Below are positions 5,473 to 12,153 of a DNA stretch of 12,153 nucleotides, one piece after another. Made by a program: the position numbers and the translations under genes. How positions within the stretch are numbered: position 1 is the stretch's first letter; each line of letters opens with the position of its first letter. The notes under the pieces are model-generated. The model saw nothing but the letters and a program-made list of their open reading frames with translations. It did not search any database and was not told the origin of the DNA. This DNA comes from Spirochaetota bacterium. GTDB taxonomy: Bacteria; Spirochaetota; Spirochaetia; Treponematales; Breznakiellaceae. The stretch spans positions 1 through 12,153 of the forward strand of contig JAEXTK010000245.1 of NCBI GenBank assembly GCA_023406985.1, given 5' to 3'.

Positions 5473-7389
5473 GGCCGCGAGGGCCTTCCGAATCAGGGAC
5501 ACGAGCACGGAATCGTTGTAGGGTTTCGTGATGAAATCGTCGAAGCCCGCCTCCATGCACGATCTCCGATCCTCCGCGGTGGAGTGTCCGGTCAGCGCGA
5601 ACGCGGGGACTCGGAGGTTCCCGGACCGGGCCTCCCGGTCGCGAACGCGCCTGAGGACCTCCAGGCCGGTATGGAAGGGCATGGACAGGTCGAGGATGGC
5701 GAGTTGGAAGTCGCCGTTCTCGGCGACCTCCATGGCCGCGTTGCCGTCGCAGGCCGAAAGCACCGCGTAGCCCGCCCGCCTGAGGAGCTGCTCCAGGCCC
5801 ATGCGGTTGATGGCGTCGTCCTCGGCGACGAAGATCGCCGGCGGGCCGCCCTCGGCTCCGTGCGAATCCCCCGCGGGGGCGGCGAGGGTGGGCGGGCCGC
5901 CCTCCGGGGCCGGAGTCCTCCCGGCGGGATCCCCCGGAGCGGGCGCCCCCGGTGCGGGCGCCGCGGCGAGTGGGCGCAGGCGAACGGGCAGCACGGCCTC
6001 TACCGTGGTGCCGACGCCGCTTTCGCTCGCGACGCGCAGCTCGCCGCCGAGGGATTCCGTCAGCCGTTTCGCGGTCCAGAGGCCGAGTCCCAGCCCGCGG
6101 TGCCGTTTCGTGTAGCTGCTCTCCGCCTGGAAGAACCGTTCGGTCGCCGCCGCGAGGACGCGCGCGTCCATGCCGATCCCGGTGTCGCGGACGCGCAGCA
6201 CGAGCTTCCCGCCCGCGGCCTCCGCCTCCAGGGCGACGGAGCCGGCGTCGGTGAACTTGACCGCGTTGGACAGCGCCGCGGCGACGATGGCGCGGACCGG
6301 CGCGGCGCTGAGGTAGGCTTCCTGCCCCGCGGTGCCGTCCCGGAAACCGAACGCGAGCCCCTTGTCCTGCGCGGCGGCGCGATACCGCGCGACGGCATCC
6401 CCGAGCGCGGCGGCGAGGCCGGTCCACGCGGCGTCTTCTTGGCGGGGGGCGAACTCCGCTTGGGAATCCAGTATGGCCGCGACGAGCCCGGAGAGGTCTT
6501 CGGCCGCGGCGAGGATATTCCCGGAAAGAGGGACCGCGCTCGCCGGAAGCTCTTCCGCGGCGAGGAGCCGGGCCATCCCGAGCAAGCCCGAGACCGGGGT
6601 CCGCAACTCATGGCTCGTATTGCGGAGGAATTCCCGCTCCCGCTCCAGGAGTCGTTCGGCGGTTTCCTTCGCCGACCGCAACGCCTCCTCCCGCGCCTTC
6701 GCGGCCGCGCCCGTCATCTTCATGATGACGAGGCTGCTGACCGATATGAGCGAGAAGAAGAAAATGGTGAGGATGGAGATCGTGCCGGACCGGTTGAGGG
6801 CGTCCCTGAGCATGCTGAAGGTGAGGGCTTCCGCGTACCGGATGCCGTCGTTCAGCCGCTTGGCGTCGCGCAGCGCATCCGCGATGAGGGGCCGCAGGCT
6901 CCCGGCGTCGCCTCGTTCGGCTACGGCGGCCGGTGCGTCGATCTCGCGTAGTCGGGCGAGCTGGGCCGGGACGGATCGGTTCAGGGCGTCCATGCGGCCT
7001 CGGAGATCCGCGATCACTTCGGGGCGGTCCTCTCCCAAGATATCCGCGAAATACTCGAACCTTCCGGTGCCGACGTTCGCGTACTGGGCCGCTATGGTGA
7101 CGCGGTAGGTGGCGAGCGCGGCCCTCCGGCGTTCATCCGTCTCCGCGGAGAGGTCCGCGGCCGCCAGTTCGGCGATCTGCATGGACATCCGGTGGAGATG
7201 GAAGGCGGTCTCCATCGCGTGATCCGAGAATCGGCGGAAATCCTTCCGTAACGCGGCCGATTGCCCGGCGGTGACGAAGATGCCGATGCCGGCCACGATT
7301 CCGATGGCGCTGAGGATGAACCAGAGGAAGGCCTGGTTGCCGGCGCCTCCCCGCGCTATTCGCTTACCCGAATGGAGTCCAGCCACCAT
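5461..7389 (-). CDS. Membrane hybrid histidine kinase with C-terminal receiver domain
   Basis: This 642-residue sensor has a first transmembrane helix (about 19-42), an uncharacterised, mostly helical extracytoplasmic region (about 43-202), a second transmembrane helix (about 203-226) and a coiled-coil linker. HisKA follows with phospho-His260 (NTSHELRTP), then HATPase_c (N-box Asn375, DTGIGM at 402-407, RFFQ, GLGLGL at 432-437). A Pro/Ala/Gly linker (about 470-517) leads to a receiver domain with acidic pocket Glu523/Asp524/Asp525, phospho-acceptor Asp567, Thr600 and Lys622. All catalytic motifs are intact. No output domain or partner regulator is visible, so it probably passes phosphate to a His-phosphotransfer protein or regulator elsewhere. 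The ATG lies within the end of the upstream lipoprotein gene (34-bp overlap) without a clear ribosome site, implying coupled translation. No better in-frame start was found nearby. Confidence 0.93.
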   Translation of the reverse strand: MVAGLHSGKRIARGGAGNQAFLWFILSAIGIVAGIGIFVTAGQSAALRKDFRRFSDHAMETAFHLHRMSMQIAELAAADLSAETDERRRAALATYRVTIAAQYANVGTGRFEYFADILGEDRPEVIADLRGRMDALNRSVPAQLARLREIDAPAAVAERGDAGSLRPLIADALRDAKRLNDGIRYAEALTFSMLRDALNRSGTISILTIFFFSLISVSSLVIMKMTGAAAKAREEALRSAKETAERLLEREREFLRNTSHELRTPVSGLLGMARLLAAEELPASAVPLSGNILAAAEDLSGLVAAILDSQAEFAPRQEDAAWTGLAAALGDAVARYRAAAQDKGLAFGFRDGTAGQEAYLSAAPVRAIVAAALSNAVKFTDAGSVALEAEAAGGKLVLRVRDTGIGMDARVLAAATERFFQAESSYTKRHRGLGLGLWTAKRLTESLGGELRVASESGVGTTVEAVLPVRLRPLAAAPAPGAPAPGDPAGRTPAPEGGPPTLAAPAGDSHGAEGGPPAIFVAEDDAINRMGLEQLLRRAGYAVLSACDGNAAMEVAENGDFQLAILDLSMPFHTGLEVLRRVRDREARSGNLRVPAFALTGHSTAEDRRSCMEAGFDDFITKPYNDSVLVSLIRKALAAGAP

Positions 7390-7922
7390 ACGTAGTTCAG
7401 TTTGAGCACTTCCATGTCGATGCCCTCCAGTTCCTCATGGGGAACCGCCACCGAGAGGGGGCCCTTGTTACGATCATCGGGAAACGCCGCATAGGGTTCG
7501 CCGTTCTCCTCGTAGGTGACGGCGTAGCGGCGGTCCCGTATCTCGGCGAGATCGATGGTGACCGTATAGTCGTTCGAGGCGGTGAGCACGGCGAACCGGG
7601 CGGCTTCGGCGAGACGCAGGGCGGAGAGGAAGGCGTAGAGCGAAAAGCCGCCGTAGCGGGTCACGCCGGGAACCCAGGGATCGGCGCTCGAGAATTCGGT
7701 CTTCGGCAGCGCTCGCAGCTGTTCCAGGGTGAAGTAGGCGGGCTCTCCCCCGTTCACCGCCCCCGACACTTCCAACACCGTCGCGGCGGAGGGAACGGCG
7801 TCATGGGCGGGCGTTTCGGACCAGACCTCGTACGTCGGGGAGGCGCGCTTCGCGCAGGCTCCGAGCGCCGCGAGCGAGGCCAGGAGCGCGAAGGTTCTGA
7901 ATGCCCTTCCGGCACGGTCCAT
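7356..7922 (-). CDS. Lipoprotein with molybdopterin-oxidoreductase-like fold, lacking a metal-ligand Cys
   Basis: This protein of 188 residues has a clear lipoprotein signal (Arg3, Arg6, Arg9, hydrophobic core, LGAC with Cys23). The mature part resembles the Oxidored_molyb (sulfite oxidase/YedY-like) fold: FTLEQLRALP (64-73), YGGFSLYAFLSALRL (90-104), ASNDYTVTIDLAEI (115-128), ENGEP (139-143), GPLSVAVP (154-161), and a WLDSI ending. In that family a conserved Cys binds molybdenum. Here the lipobox Cys is the only one, so it is probably not an enzyme and may be a ligand-binding or sensor partner of the kinase whose gene overlaps its end by 34 bp. Start choice: ATG at 7922 gives the best signal peptide. 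An in-frame TTG at 7949 would add nine residues, and neither has a good ribosome site. Fold assignment is by motif memory. Confidence 0.75.
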   Translation of the reverse strand: MDRAGRAFRTFALLASLAALGACAKRASPTYEVWSETPAHDAVPSAATVLEVSGAVNGGEPAYFTLEQLRALPKTEFSSADPWVPGVTRYGGFSLYAFLSALRLAEAARFAVLTASNDYTVTIDLAEIRDRRYAVTYEENGEPYAAFPDDRNKGPLSVAVPHEELEGIDMEVLKLNYVWWLDSIRVSE

Positions 7923-7961
7923 ACGGAAAGTATGCTCAGAGCCCGGCAAAAGGCAAGATTT

Positions 7962-8366
7962 TCATTCCCCCATCGTCCTGACGAAGACCCTCCGGATGCG
8001 CGGGCCGTCGAATTCGGTGAACCAGACGGCCTGCCAGGTTCCGAGGACGAGGTCGCCGCCGGAGACGAGGAGGGTGATCGAGGGGCCGACTAGGCTCGTC
8101 TTGGCGTGGGCGGCCGAATTGCCTTCGGCGTGCCGGAAATCGCTCCGGTCGGGGGAGACGGCGGCGAGCTGCAGGCGGACGTCGCGGGGCACGTCGGGAT
8201 CGGCGTTCTCGTTGATCGTGACGGCCGCGGTGGTGTGCGGCACGAAGACGACGCAGATGCCTTCGGCTACGCCGGAATCGGCCACCGATCTCCGCACCCG
8301 GCTCGTGATGTCGATCCAATCGTCCCGTTCGCGGGTCCGCACCTCGAACTGATCCAAGGCGGTCAT
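7962..8366 (-). CDS. yjbQ: YjbQ/UPF0047 family protein (secondary thiamine-phosphate synthase)
   Basis: At 134 residues this is the normal full length for the family. Diagnostic motifs are present: PHTTAAVTINENADPDV (43-59), HAEGNSAAHAKTSLVGPS (79-96) and LGTWQAVWFTEFDGPR (108-123), including the conserved His44, His79, Glu81 and His87 around the active cleft. Members are small cytoplasmic trimers. E. coli YjbQ has weak thiamine-phosphate synthase activity in vivo, though the true role is uncertain. A strong GAGGAGG ribosome site precedes the ATG. The gene sits 24 bp after the acetyltransferase and just before the lipoprotein gene in a same-strand run, so co-transcription is likely. No thiamine genes or TPP riboswitch are seen nearby, so context does not support a thiamine role. 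Confidence 0.93.
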   Translation of the reverse strand: MTALDQFEVRTRERDDWIDITSRVRRSVADSGVAEGICVVFVPHTTAAVTINENADPDVPRDVRLQLAAVSPDRSDFRHAEGNSAAHAKTSLVGPSITLLVSGGDLVLGTWQAVWFTEFDGPRIRRVFVRTMGE

Positions 8367-8390
8367 GGCAGCCTCCTCTATCCGGAATAC

Positions 8391-9287
8391 CTAATAATAC
8401 GTGATGCGATAGTCGCCGCCGACGCGGAAACCGACCTGGCGATAGGCCTCCAGCGCGGCCCCGTTGCGCTTCTTGACGAAGAGGCTCGCCGCCCGGCCTT
8501 CGTCCCGCAGGAACGCCGCGAGCTCGGCGACGAGCCGCTTCGCGATGCCCCTATTCCGCTTCTCGGGCGCGACGAAGACGCCGCCGATCTGGTCGCGGGT
8601 GAAGGCGCGGGCGTTGGTGTTCGCCTTGGCGACGACCTTTCCGTCGAGTTCCGCGAGGAAGACGACGCGGGAGGCCAGGGTCCGCTCCAGGGCGAGCCTG
8701 CAGGACGCCCGATTGAGCGTCGCCCCCGAGGGAACGACCTCCTCCAGTTCATAGGAGGCTTGGAGCGGAAAGAGCGCTTCGGCATCGGCGAGTCCCGCCC
8801 GGCGCACGATGAGCCCGCTCGGCCCCGCGCGGAGGCAGGCCTCGTCGGGCGGCCCGTCCAGGTCCATGAGCGCATAATCGATGCGCTCGCCCTCGGCTAC
8901 GCCGAGGGCAGCGAGGGCTTCCTCGGCGAGTACGGCGTCGCCCAGCGCCGCCTGGACGGAATAGACGCGGCGGAGGCGGAGGATGCGGCAGAGGGCGCGC
9001 CGCGCGGCCGTGCGGGCTTCCCGCGTGAAGGCGTCCGCGTCCAGTACGGGGAGCAGCGTCCCGCCCCCGCCGAGGAAGACGAACGCGCGGACCGGTAGGT
9101 CCGAGCGGACCGGTAGGTCCGAGCCTTCACGCGGGGGCGCGGCCCGGTCCGAGGCGAACCAGACGGTATCCCGACCCGGATCCCGCTCCAGGAAACGGCC
9201 GATGGCCGCGAGGCACCGTCCCTCCCGCGGGAGCAGGAACCGCCGGATCGGCTCTTCGTCCTCCCCGCGGAAGCGGCGCCACCTCAC
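8391..9287 (-). CDS. GNAT-family N-acetyltransferase, two-domain
   Basis: This 298-residue cytoplasmic protein has a C-terminal GNAT domain (about 160-298). Its acetyl-CoA loop is IGGVFVAPEKRNRGIAKRLV (234-253), and a later strand-helix reads LFVKKRNGAALEAYRQVGFRVGG. The N-terminal half (about 1-155) is a less conserved domain, as in two-domain GNAT proteins with a DUF4081-like front half. The acceptor substrate cannot be deduced. The start is a GTG at 9287 that overlaps the stop of the upstream GH3 gene as GTGA, with AGGA about nine bases upstream, so translation is probably coupled. Residues 56-61 and 62-67 are an exact SDLPVR duplication caused by an 18-nt tandem repeat in the DNA. Neighbouring cell-wall glycosidase context may hint at amino-sugar or peptide acetylation, but that is weak. 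Confidence 0.88.
   Translation of the reverse strand: MRWRRFRGEDEEPIRRFLLPREGRCLAAIGRFLERDPGRDTVWFASDRAAPPREGSDLPVRSDLPVRAFVFLGGGGTLLPVLDADAFTREARTAARRALCRILRLRRVYSVQAALGDAVLAEEALAALGVAEGERIDYALMDLDGPPDEACLRAGPSGLIVRRAGLADAEALFPLQASYELEEVVPSGATLNRASCRLALERTLASRVVFLAELDGKVVAKANTNARAFTRDQIGGVFVAPEKRNRGIAKRLVAELAAFLRDEGRAASLFVKKRNGAALEAYRQVGFRVGGDYRITYY
9087..9122 (-). repeat. Exact 18-nt in-frame tandem duplication inside the acetyltransferase gene
   Basis: GCGGACCGGTAGGTCCGA occurs at 9087-9104 and again at 9105-9122, followed by two more matching bases. It encodes the peptide SDLPVR twice in a row. The copies are identical, which implies a recent duplication or ongoing slippage. Each unit also contains a small palindrome (GGACCGGTAGGTCC is nearly self-complementary). 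Confidence 0.9.
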
Positions 9288-11047
9288 GGGCGCCGGTCCT
9301 GGATCTCGGCGCCGGAGGCCGGCGAAGGGCGCCGCTTGACGGTGAGGGGGAAGGGCAGCTCGCCGCGGGGGGCGGTCCTGCCGATGAGGGCGGAGAACCC
9401 GGCGATGAAGGAAGGCCGCGCGTAGCTGTATACCGCGACCGCGCCGTCCACCCAGGGAGCCTTGTCCAAATAGACGGGCGAAAGGATCGAGAAGGCGATG
9501 ACGCGGCGGCCGAGAGGCCGGAGCGCCTGGAGGAGCTCCAGGCTGGCGGGATTAGCCAGGCAGAGGATGATCGTGTCGGCGTCCCGCGCGCTGCGGAGGA
9601 GGGCGTTCTTCTCCGAAGGCGCGGCGCGGTCTTGGGGCGCGTAGGAGAAGCGGTACTGGGCCGCGCCGGGATAGGCGGCCTTCCCCGCCGCGAAGAAATC
9701 GTCGAACTGGCCCGCGAGGAGCACCTTGCCCGCCTTCTCCGCCGTGAGCGGGAAGACCTCCGCGTCTCCATCCCGGCCGGACGCGCCCTCCACGAGGGTG
9801 ACGCTCCGGACCGCGAGGTCCAGGAAGAACGCGGCTCCCTCCTTGTCGGGGACGCACTTCGCCGCCTCCGCGGGGTCGGGGACGAAGGGCGGCGCGTTCT
9901 TGGCGCGGAGTCGCTCGATCTTGAGGACGAGGACCCTGCGGGCGGCGTCGCGTACGCGGCCGCGGAACGCGCGGTCCCTGCGGCACGCCTCCACGAGGTT
10001 CTCCCATATGGGGTCGTCGAGGGCGGGCGTCTTGGACAGCATGATGACGTCGTTGCCCGCTTCCAGGGCCCGCCGCGCGGCGCGCGAGAGGCTTCCGGCC
10101 GAAGCCGCGGCCCCGTTCATGAGGAGGTCGTCGGTGATGATGAGACCCTCGAACCCTATCTTCTTGCGGAGCAGGTCGGTGAGGAACCACCGCGAAAGGG
10201 AAGCGGGTTCGTATCCCGCCGGGGTGCGCGGGAAGGCGAGGTGGCCGCTCATGATCGCCGGAATGCCTTCCTTGGCGAGCATGCGGTAGGGCACGAGCTC
10301 GCGCTCCCAGAGGAGGTCCACCGACGCGTCGATCTCCGGGAGGACGCCGTGGGAATCGAGGGCCGTGTCTCCGTGGCCGGGGTAGTGCTTGGCGGTCGCG
10401 ATCACGCCCGCCGCCTCCAGCCCCTTCGCGAAGGCCGCGCCGAGCACGGCCGTCTTCACCGGATCGCGGCCGAAGGCGCGGGGCCCGATGAGGATGGAAT
10501 CGGGGTTCGTATAGAGGTCCACCGTCGGCGCGAAATTCATGTTGACGCCGAGGGCCGCGATCTCCCTGCCGATGTAGAAGCCGGAGAGGTAGGCGTCGCG
10601 GGGAAACCCGGAGGCGCCGATGGCCATGTTGCCCGGGGTCTCGCTCGTCGCCCCTTTGACGTGCCGGATCCAGCCGCCTTCCTGGTCGGTGGCGACGAGG
10701 AGCGGAACCGCGCGGGGGGACGCCAGGGCCGCGGCTTGCAGGGAGCCGACCGCCCGGACGAGTTTGTCCGTGTCCTCGGTATTCCAGCCGAAGATCTTCA
10801 CGCCGCCGATGCGGCGCTCCTTGATCCATTCCAGGATGAGGGGCGAGGGATCGGCGCCGACCCACCCGAGCATGAAGGTCTGGGCGAGCGCCTCCTCGTC
10901 GGTCATCGGCTCCAAGAGCGCGTCCGCGAGCGTCTCCGGCGGAAGCGAAGCGTTGAAATCGATGTCCCGGCCGTCCGAGGCGGCGAGGGGAACGGCGAGC
11001 GCGACGAGCGCCGCGACGAGGGCCGACGCGCGGGCGCGCGGCCTCAC
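9284..11047 (-). CDS. Exported glycoside hydrolase family 3 protein, NagZ-type beta-N-acetylhexosaminidase
   Basis: This 587-residue protein begins with a signal peptide (Arg2, Arg4, Arg6, hydrophobic 8-22, cleavage probably near LAA-S), so it acts outside the cytoplasm. The GH3 barrel (about 35-390) carries TDQEGGWIRH (120-129), KHYPGHGD (220-227), the Asp231-Ser-His233 dyad used as acid/base in NagZ/YbbD enzymes, and TDD with the probable nucleophile Asp306 (GLIITDDLLMNG). A further C-terminal domain (about 410-587), as in Bacillus YbbD, is absent from short proteobacterial NagZ. It probably removes beta-N-acetylglucosamine from peptidoglycan or chitin fragments. The frame stays open upstream into the trxB gene, but the GTG at 11047 overlaps the trxB stop as GTGA and starts the signal peptide, so it is taken as the start. 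Its stop overlaps the acetyltransferase start. Confidence 0.92.
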   Translation of the reverse strand: MRPRARASALVAALVALAVPLAASDGRDIDFNASLPPETLADALLEPMTDEEALAQTFMLGWVGADPSPLILEWIKERRIGGVKIFGWNTEDTDKLVRAVGSLQAAALASPRAVPLLVATDQEGGWIRHVKGATSETPGNMAIGASGFPRDAYLSGFYIGREIAALGVNMNFAPTVDLYTNPDSILIGPRAFGRDPVKTAVLGAAFAKGLEAAGVIATAKHYPGHGDTALDSHGVLPEIDASVDLLWERELVPYRMLAKEGIPAIMSGHLAFPRTPAGYEPASLSRWFLTDLLRKKIGFEGLIITDDLLMNGAAASAGSLSRAARRALEAGNDVIMLSKTPALDDPIWENLVEACRRDRAFRGRVRDAARRVLVLKIERLRAKNAPPFVPDPAEAAKCVPDKEGAAFFLDLAVRSVTLVEGASGRDGDAEVFPLTAEKAGKVLLAGQFDDFFAAGKAAYPGAAQYRFSYAPQDRAAPSEKNALLRSARDADTIILCLANPASLELLQALRPLGRRVIAFSILSPVYLDKAPWVDGAVAVYSYARPSFIAGFSALIGRTAPRGELPFPLTVKRRPSPASGAEIQDRRP

Positions 11048-11982
11048 TTGTACGCTTCCCCTCGCACGTCGTCGATGTACTGGGAGGCGCAGTGGGCGGC
11101 CACGGCTCCCTCTCCCGCGGCCACGATGACCTGGCGGAAGGGGGTGGCGCGCACGTCGCCGGCCACGAACAGCCCGGGGATGGAACTTTCCATGCGCTGG
11201 TCGGTGACGATGGAGCCGCTCTCGTCCTTCGCGGCGTCCGGCACGAGGCTCGTCTGCGGGATGGAGCCGACGAAGATGAAGACCGCGTCGGTCGCCTCCT
11301 CCGTCCGCTCGCCGGTGTCGGTCCGCTCGAGCACCACCGAGGCGACCTTCTTGTCTCCCTTGATCTCCACCACCCGCGTGTTGAAGCGGATCTCGATGTT
11401 GGGGTTGTGGATGACGCGGTCGGCCAGGGCCTTCTGGGCCCGGAACCGGTCCCTCCGGTGGACCATGACGATCTTGTCGGACAGCTTGGCGAGGAACTGG
11501 GCCTCGTCGCAGGCCGCGTCGCCGCCGCCCACCACGAACATCTTCTTGCCCTTGAAGAAGGGGCCGTCGCAGGTGGCGCAGTAGGACACGCCGCGGCCGG
11601 TGAACTGCGCCTCGCCGCTCACGTCGAGGGTCCGGTGCTTCGCGCCGGTCGCGAGGATGACGGCCGGGGCGGTGAGGGTGCGGTCGCCGAGCGTAAGGAC
11701 GAAGAGCTCGCCGTCCTTCTTGAGCGAGACGACCGTGTCGGTCATGAACTCGGCCCCGAATTTCTCCGCCTGCGCCTGCATGTCGGCGGCGAATTCGTAG
11801 CCGCTCTTCGGTTCCACGTAGCCCGGGTAATTTTCCAGATGGTCGATGAGGAGCGCCTGCCCGCCGCTCGCCATCTCTTCCACCACGAGCGTCCGGAGGT
11901 TCGCGCGCGCGCCGTACTGGGCCGCGGCAAGGCCGGCCGCTCCCGCGCCGATGATGATGAGATCCCTGTCCCCTTCCCGCAT
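11044..11982 (-). CDS. trxB: Thioredoxin reductase (NADPH, FAD-dependent)
   Basis: This 312-residue cytoplasmic flavoenzyme transfers electrons from NADPH to thioredoxin. Visible motifs: FAD-binding GAGAAGLAAA (12-21), SGGQ (39-42) and ENYPG (50-54), redox-active Cys135-Ala-Thr-Cys138 followed by DGPFF, NADPH-binding GGGDAA (152-157) and HRRDRFRA (175-182), and the C-terminal FAD segment GLFVAGDVRATPFRQVIVA. The length is normal and all key residues are present. The ATG at 11982 has an AAGGAG ribosome site. It is the first gene of the leftward operon, has its own promoter at 12063-12092, and carries a stem-loop in its leader. Its stop overlaps the GH3 start as GTGA. No thioredoxin gene is in view. 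Confidence 0.96.
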   Translation of the reverse strand: MREGDRDLIIIGAGAAGLAAAQYGARANLRTLVVEEMASGGQALLIDHLENYPGYVEPKSGYEFAADMQAQAEKFGAEFMTDTVVSLKKDGELFVLTLGDRTLTAPAVILATGAKHRTLDVSGEAQFTGRGVSYCATCDGPFFKGKKMFVVGGGDAACDEAQFLAKLSDKIVMVHRRDRFRAQKALADRVIHNPNIEIRFNTRVVEIKGDKKVASVVLERTDTGERTEEATDAVFIFVGSIPQTSLVPDAAKDESGSIVTDQRMESSIPGLFVAGDVRATPFRQVIVAAGEGAVAAHCASQYIDDVRGEAYK

Positions 11983-12015
11983 GTTCGCTCCTTGGTGAAT
12001 CGATAGGAGGAAACG

Positions 12016-12036
12016 ACAAAAGCGATCGGCTTTTGT
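12016..12036 (-). promoter_or_regulatory. Inverted repeat in the trxB leader
   Basis: ACAAAAGC (12016-12023) and GCTTTTGT (12029-12036) form perfect 8-bp arms around a 5-nt GATCG loop. It lies roughly 20-40 nt downstream of the predicted trxB transcription start and about 30 nt before its ribosome site. It could be a repressor operator or a leader stem-loop. No T-run follows, so a terminator is unlikely. Confidence 0.6.
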
Positions 12037-12062
12037 AATTCCGTCGGTTATCCGTACCTTAG

Positions 12063-12092
12063 ATAATATGAAAAGGTCGGCCGGGCCGTCAA
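12063..12092 (-). promoter_or_regulatory. Predicted sigma70-type promoter of the trxB operon
   Basis: On the minus strand a -35 box TTGACG (12092-12087) and a -10 box TATTAT (12068-12063) are separated by 18 bp; each matches consensus at five of six positions. Transcription would start near 12056, giving a leader of about 74 nt that contains the inverted repeat at 12016-12036. The -10 box lies in an AT-rich patch of an otherwise GC-rich region. Confidence 0.55.
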
Positions 12093-12153
12093 CGCGCCGC
12101 GTTCTCCCTCGGCTCCTCCGCGCGCCGCTGTTCGCCGCCGTCCTCAGCGCGGC
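12068..12153 (+). CDS. Possible start of an exported protein (runs off the window)
   Basis: An ATG at 12068 opens a frame that continues to the window end (28 codons). The start reads MKRSAGPSTRRVLPRLLRAP and then LFAAVLSA: a long basic n-region followed by the beginning of a hydrophobic core, as in a Sec signal peptide. No ribosome site is visible upstream, and the ATG overlaps the -10 box of the leftward trxB promoter, so the true start could be later. The evidence is only N-terminal composition and an open frame. No function can be assigned. Confidence 0.35.
   Translation, partial: MKRSAGPSTRRVLPRLLRAPLFAAVLSA

Noticed and set aside
5841..5904. Repeated GCGGGCCGCCCTC in the kinase linker (5841-5853 and 5892-5904)
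   Set aside because: Encodes a low-complexity Gly/Pro/Glu linker in GC-rich DNA, so the match is explained by composition.
7936..7965. Nine-codon ORF (MKILPFAGL) starting in an ATGA overlap with the yjbQ stop
   Set aside because: Too short to support as a gene. It could help ribosomes reinitiate at the lipoprotein start, but nothing shows this.
9632..12006. Long plus-strand open frames opposite GH3 and trxB
   Set aside because: No motifs, and antisense to two genes with intact catalytic residues.
12005..12010. AGGAGG on the plus strand near 12005
   Set aside because: No ATG, GTG or TTG follows within ribosome-site distance, so it is probably a chance match.
11048..12019. Extension of the GH3 frame upstream to 12019, which would give a 911-residue protein
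   Set aside because: The extension is an alternative frame of trxB with repetitive Arg/Gly/Pro composition. A GTG at 11047 in a GTGA overlap starts a proper signal peptide.
1..12153. tRNA, rRNA, CRISPR array, transposase or integrase
   Set aside because: No cloverleaf, rRNA-like segment, regularly spaced repeat array or mobile-element protein motif was found on reading both strands.

Overview
This is a GC-rich bacterial chromosome segment (about two-thirds G+C by eye), densely coding, with short AT-rich islands where the promoters sit. The signals look like those of a diderm bacterium: three lipoprotein-type signal peptides, an exported glycosidase, GTG starts, strong AGGAGG-type ribosome sites and overlapping stop/start codons. 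The mix of a ROK repressor with an ABC sugar importer, a DtxR/MntR-type regulator and a loose lipobox (LALS-C) would fit a high-GC member of the Spirochaetota. That placement is only an inference, and no rRNA or other marker gene is present to test it.

Left part (1-899, minus strand): a DtxR/MntR-family metal-dependent repressor is followed, with an ATGA overlap, by the start of a lipoprotein that runs off the window. A sigma70-like promoter with a 20-bp palindrome over its -10 box suggests metal-responsive autoregulation.

Centre-left (961-5390, plus strand): a sugar-uptake operon of ROK repressor, lipoprotein substrate-binding protein and two MalF/MalG-type permeases. It is read from a strong promoter whose expected start point lies in a perfect 20-bp palindrome, the probable ROK operator. 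No ATPase gene is present, so the importer probably uses an ATPase encoded elsewhere. A branched stem-loop lies between the binding-protein gene and the first permease gene.

Right part (12092 down to 5461, minus strand): a tightly packed, probably single transcription unit: thioredoxin reductase (trxB), exported GH3 NagZ-type glycosidase, GNAT acetyltransferase, YjbQ/UPF0047 protein, a lipoprotein with a molybdopterin-oxidoreductase-like fold lacking a molybdenum-ligand cysteine, and a membrane hybrid histidine kinase with a receiver domain. The first three genes are joined by GTGA overlaps, and the lipoprotein and kinase genes overlap by 34 bp. The operon converges on the sugar operon at a 70-bp gap filled with short GC-rich tandem repeats. 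A possible divergent exported protein begins at the far right.

The most interesting unit is the lipoprotein-kinase pair, which looks like a two-part envelope sensor. Also notable are the two operator-promoter arrangements back to back at 880-1013, and three separate 18-19-nt tandem duplications, two of them in frame.
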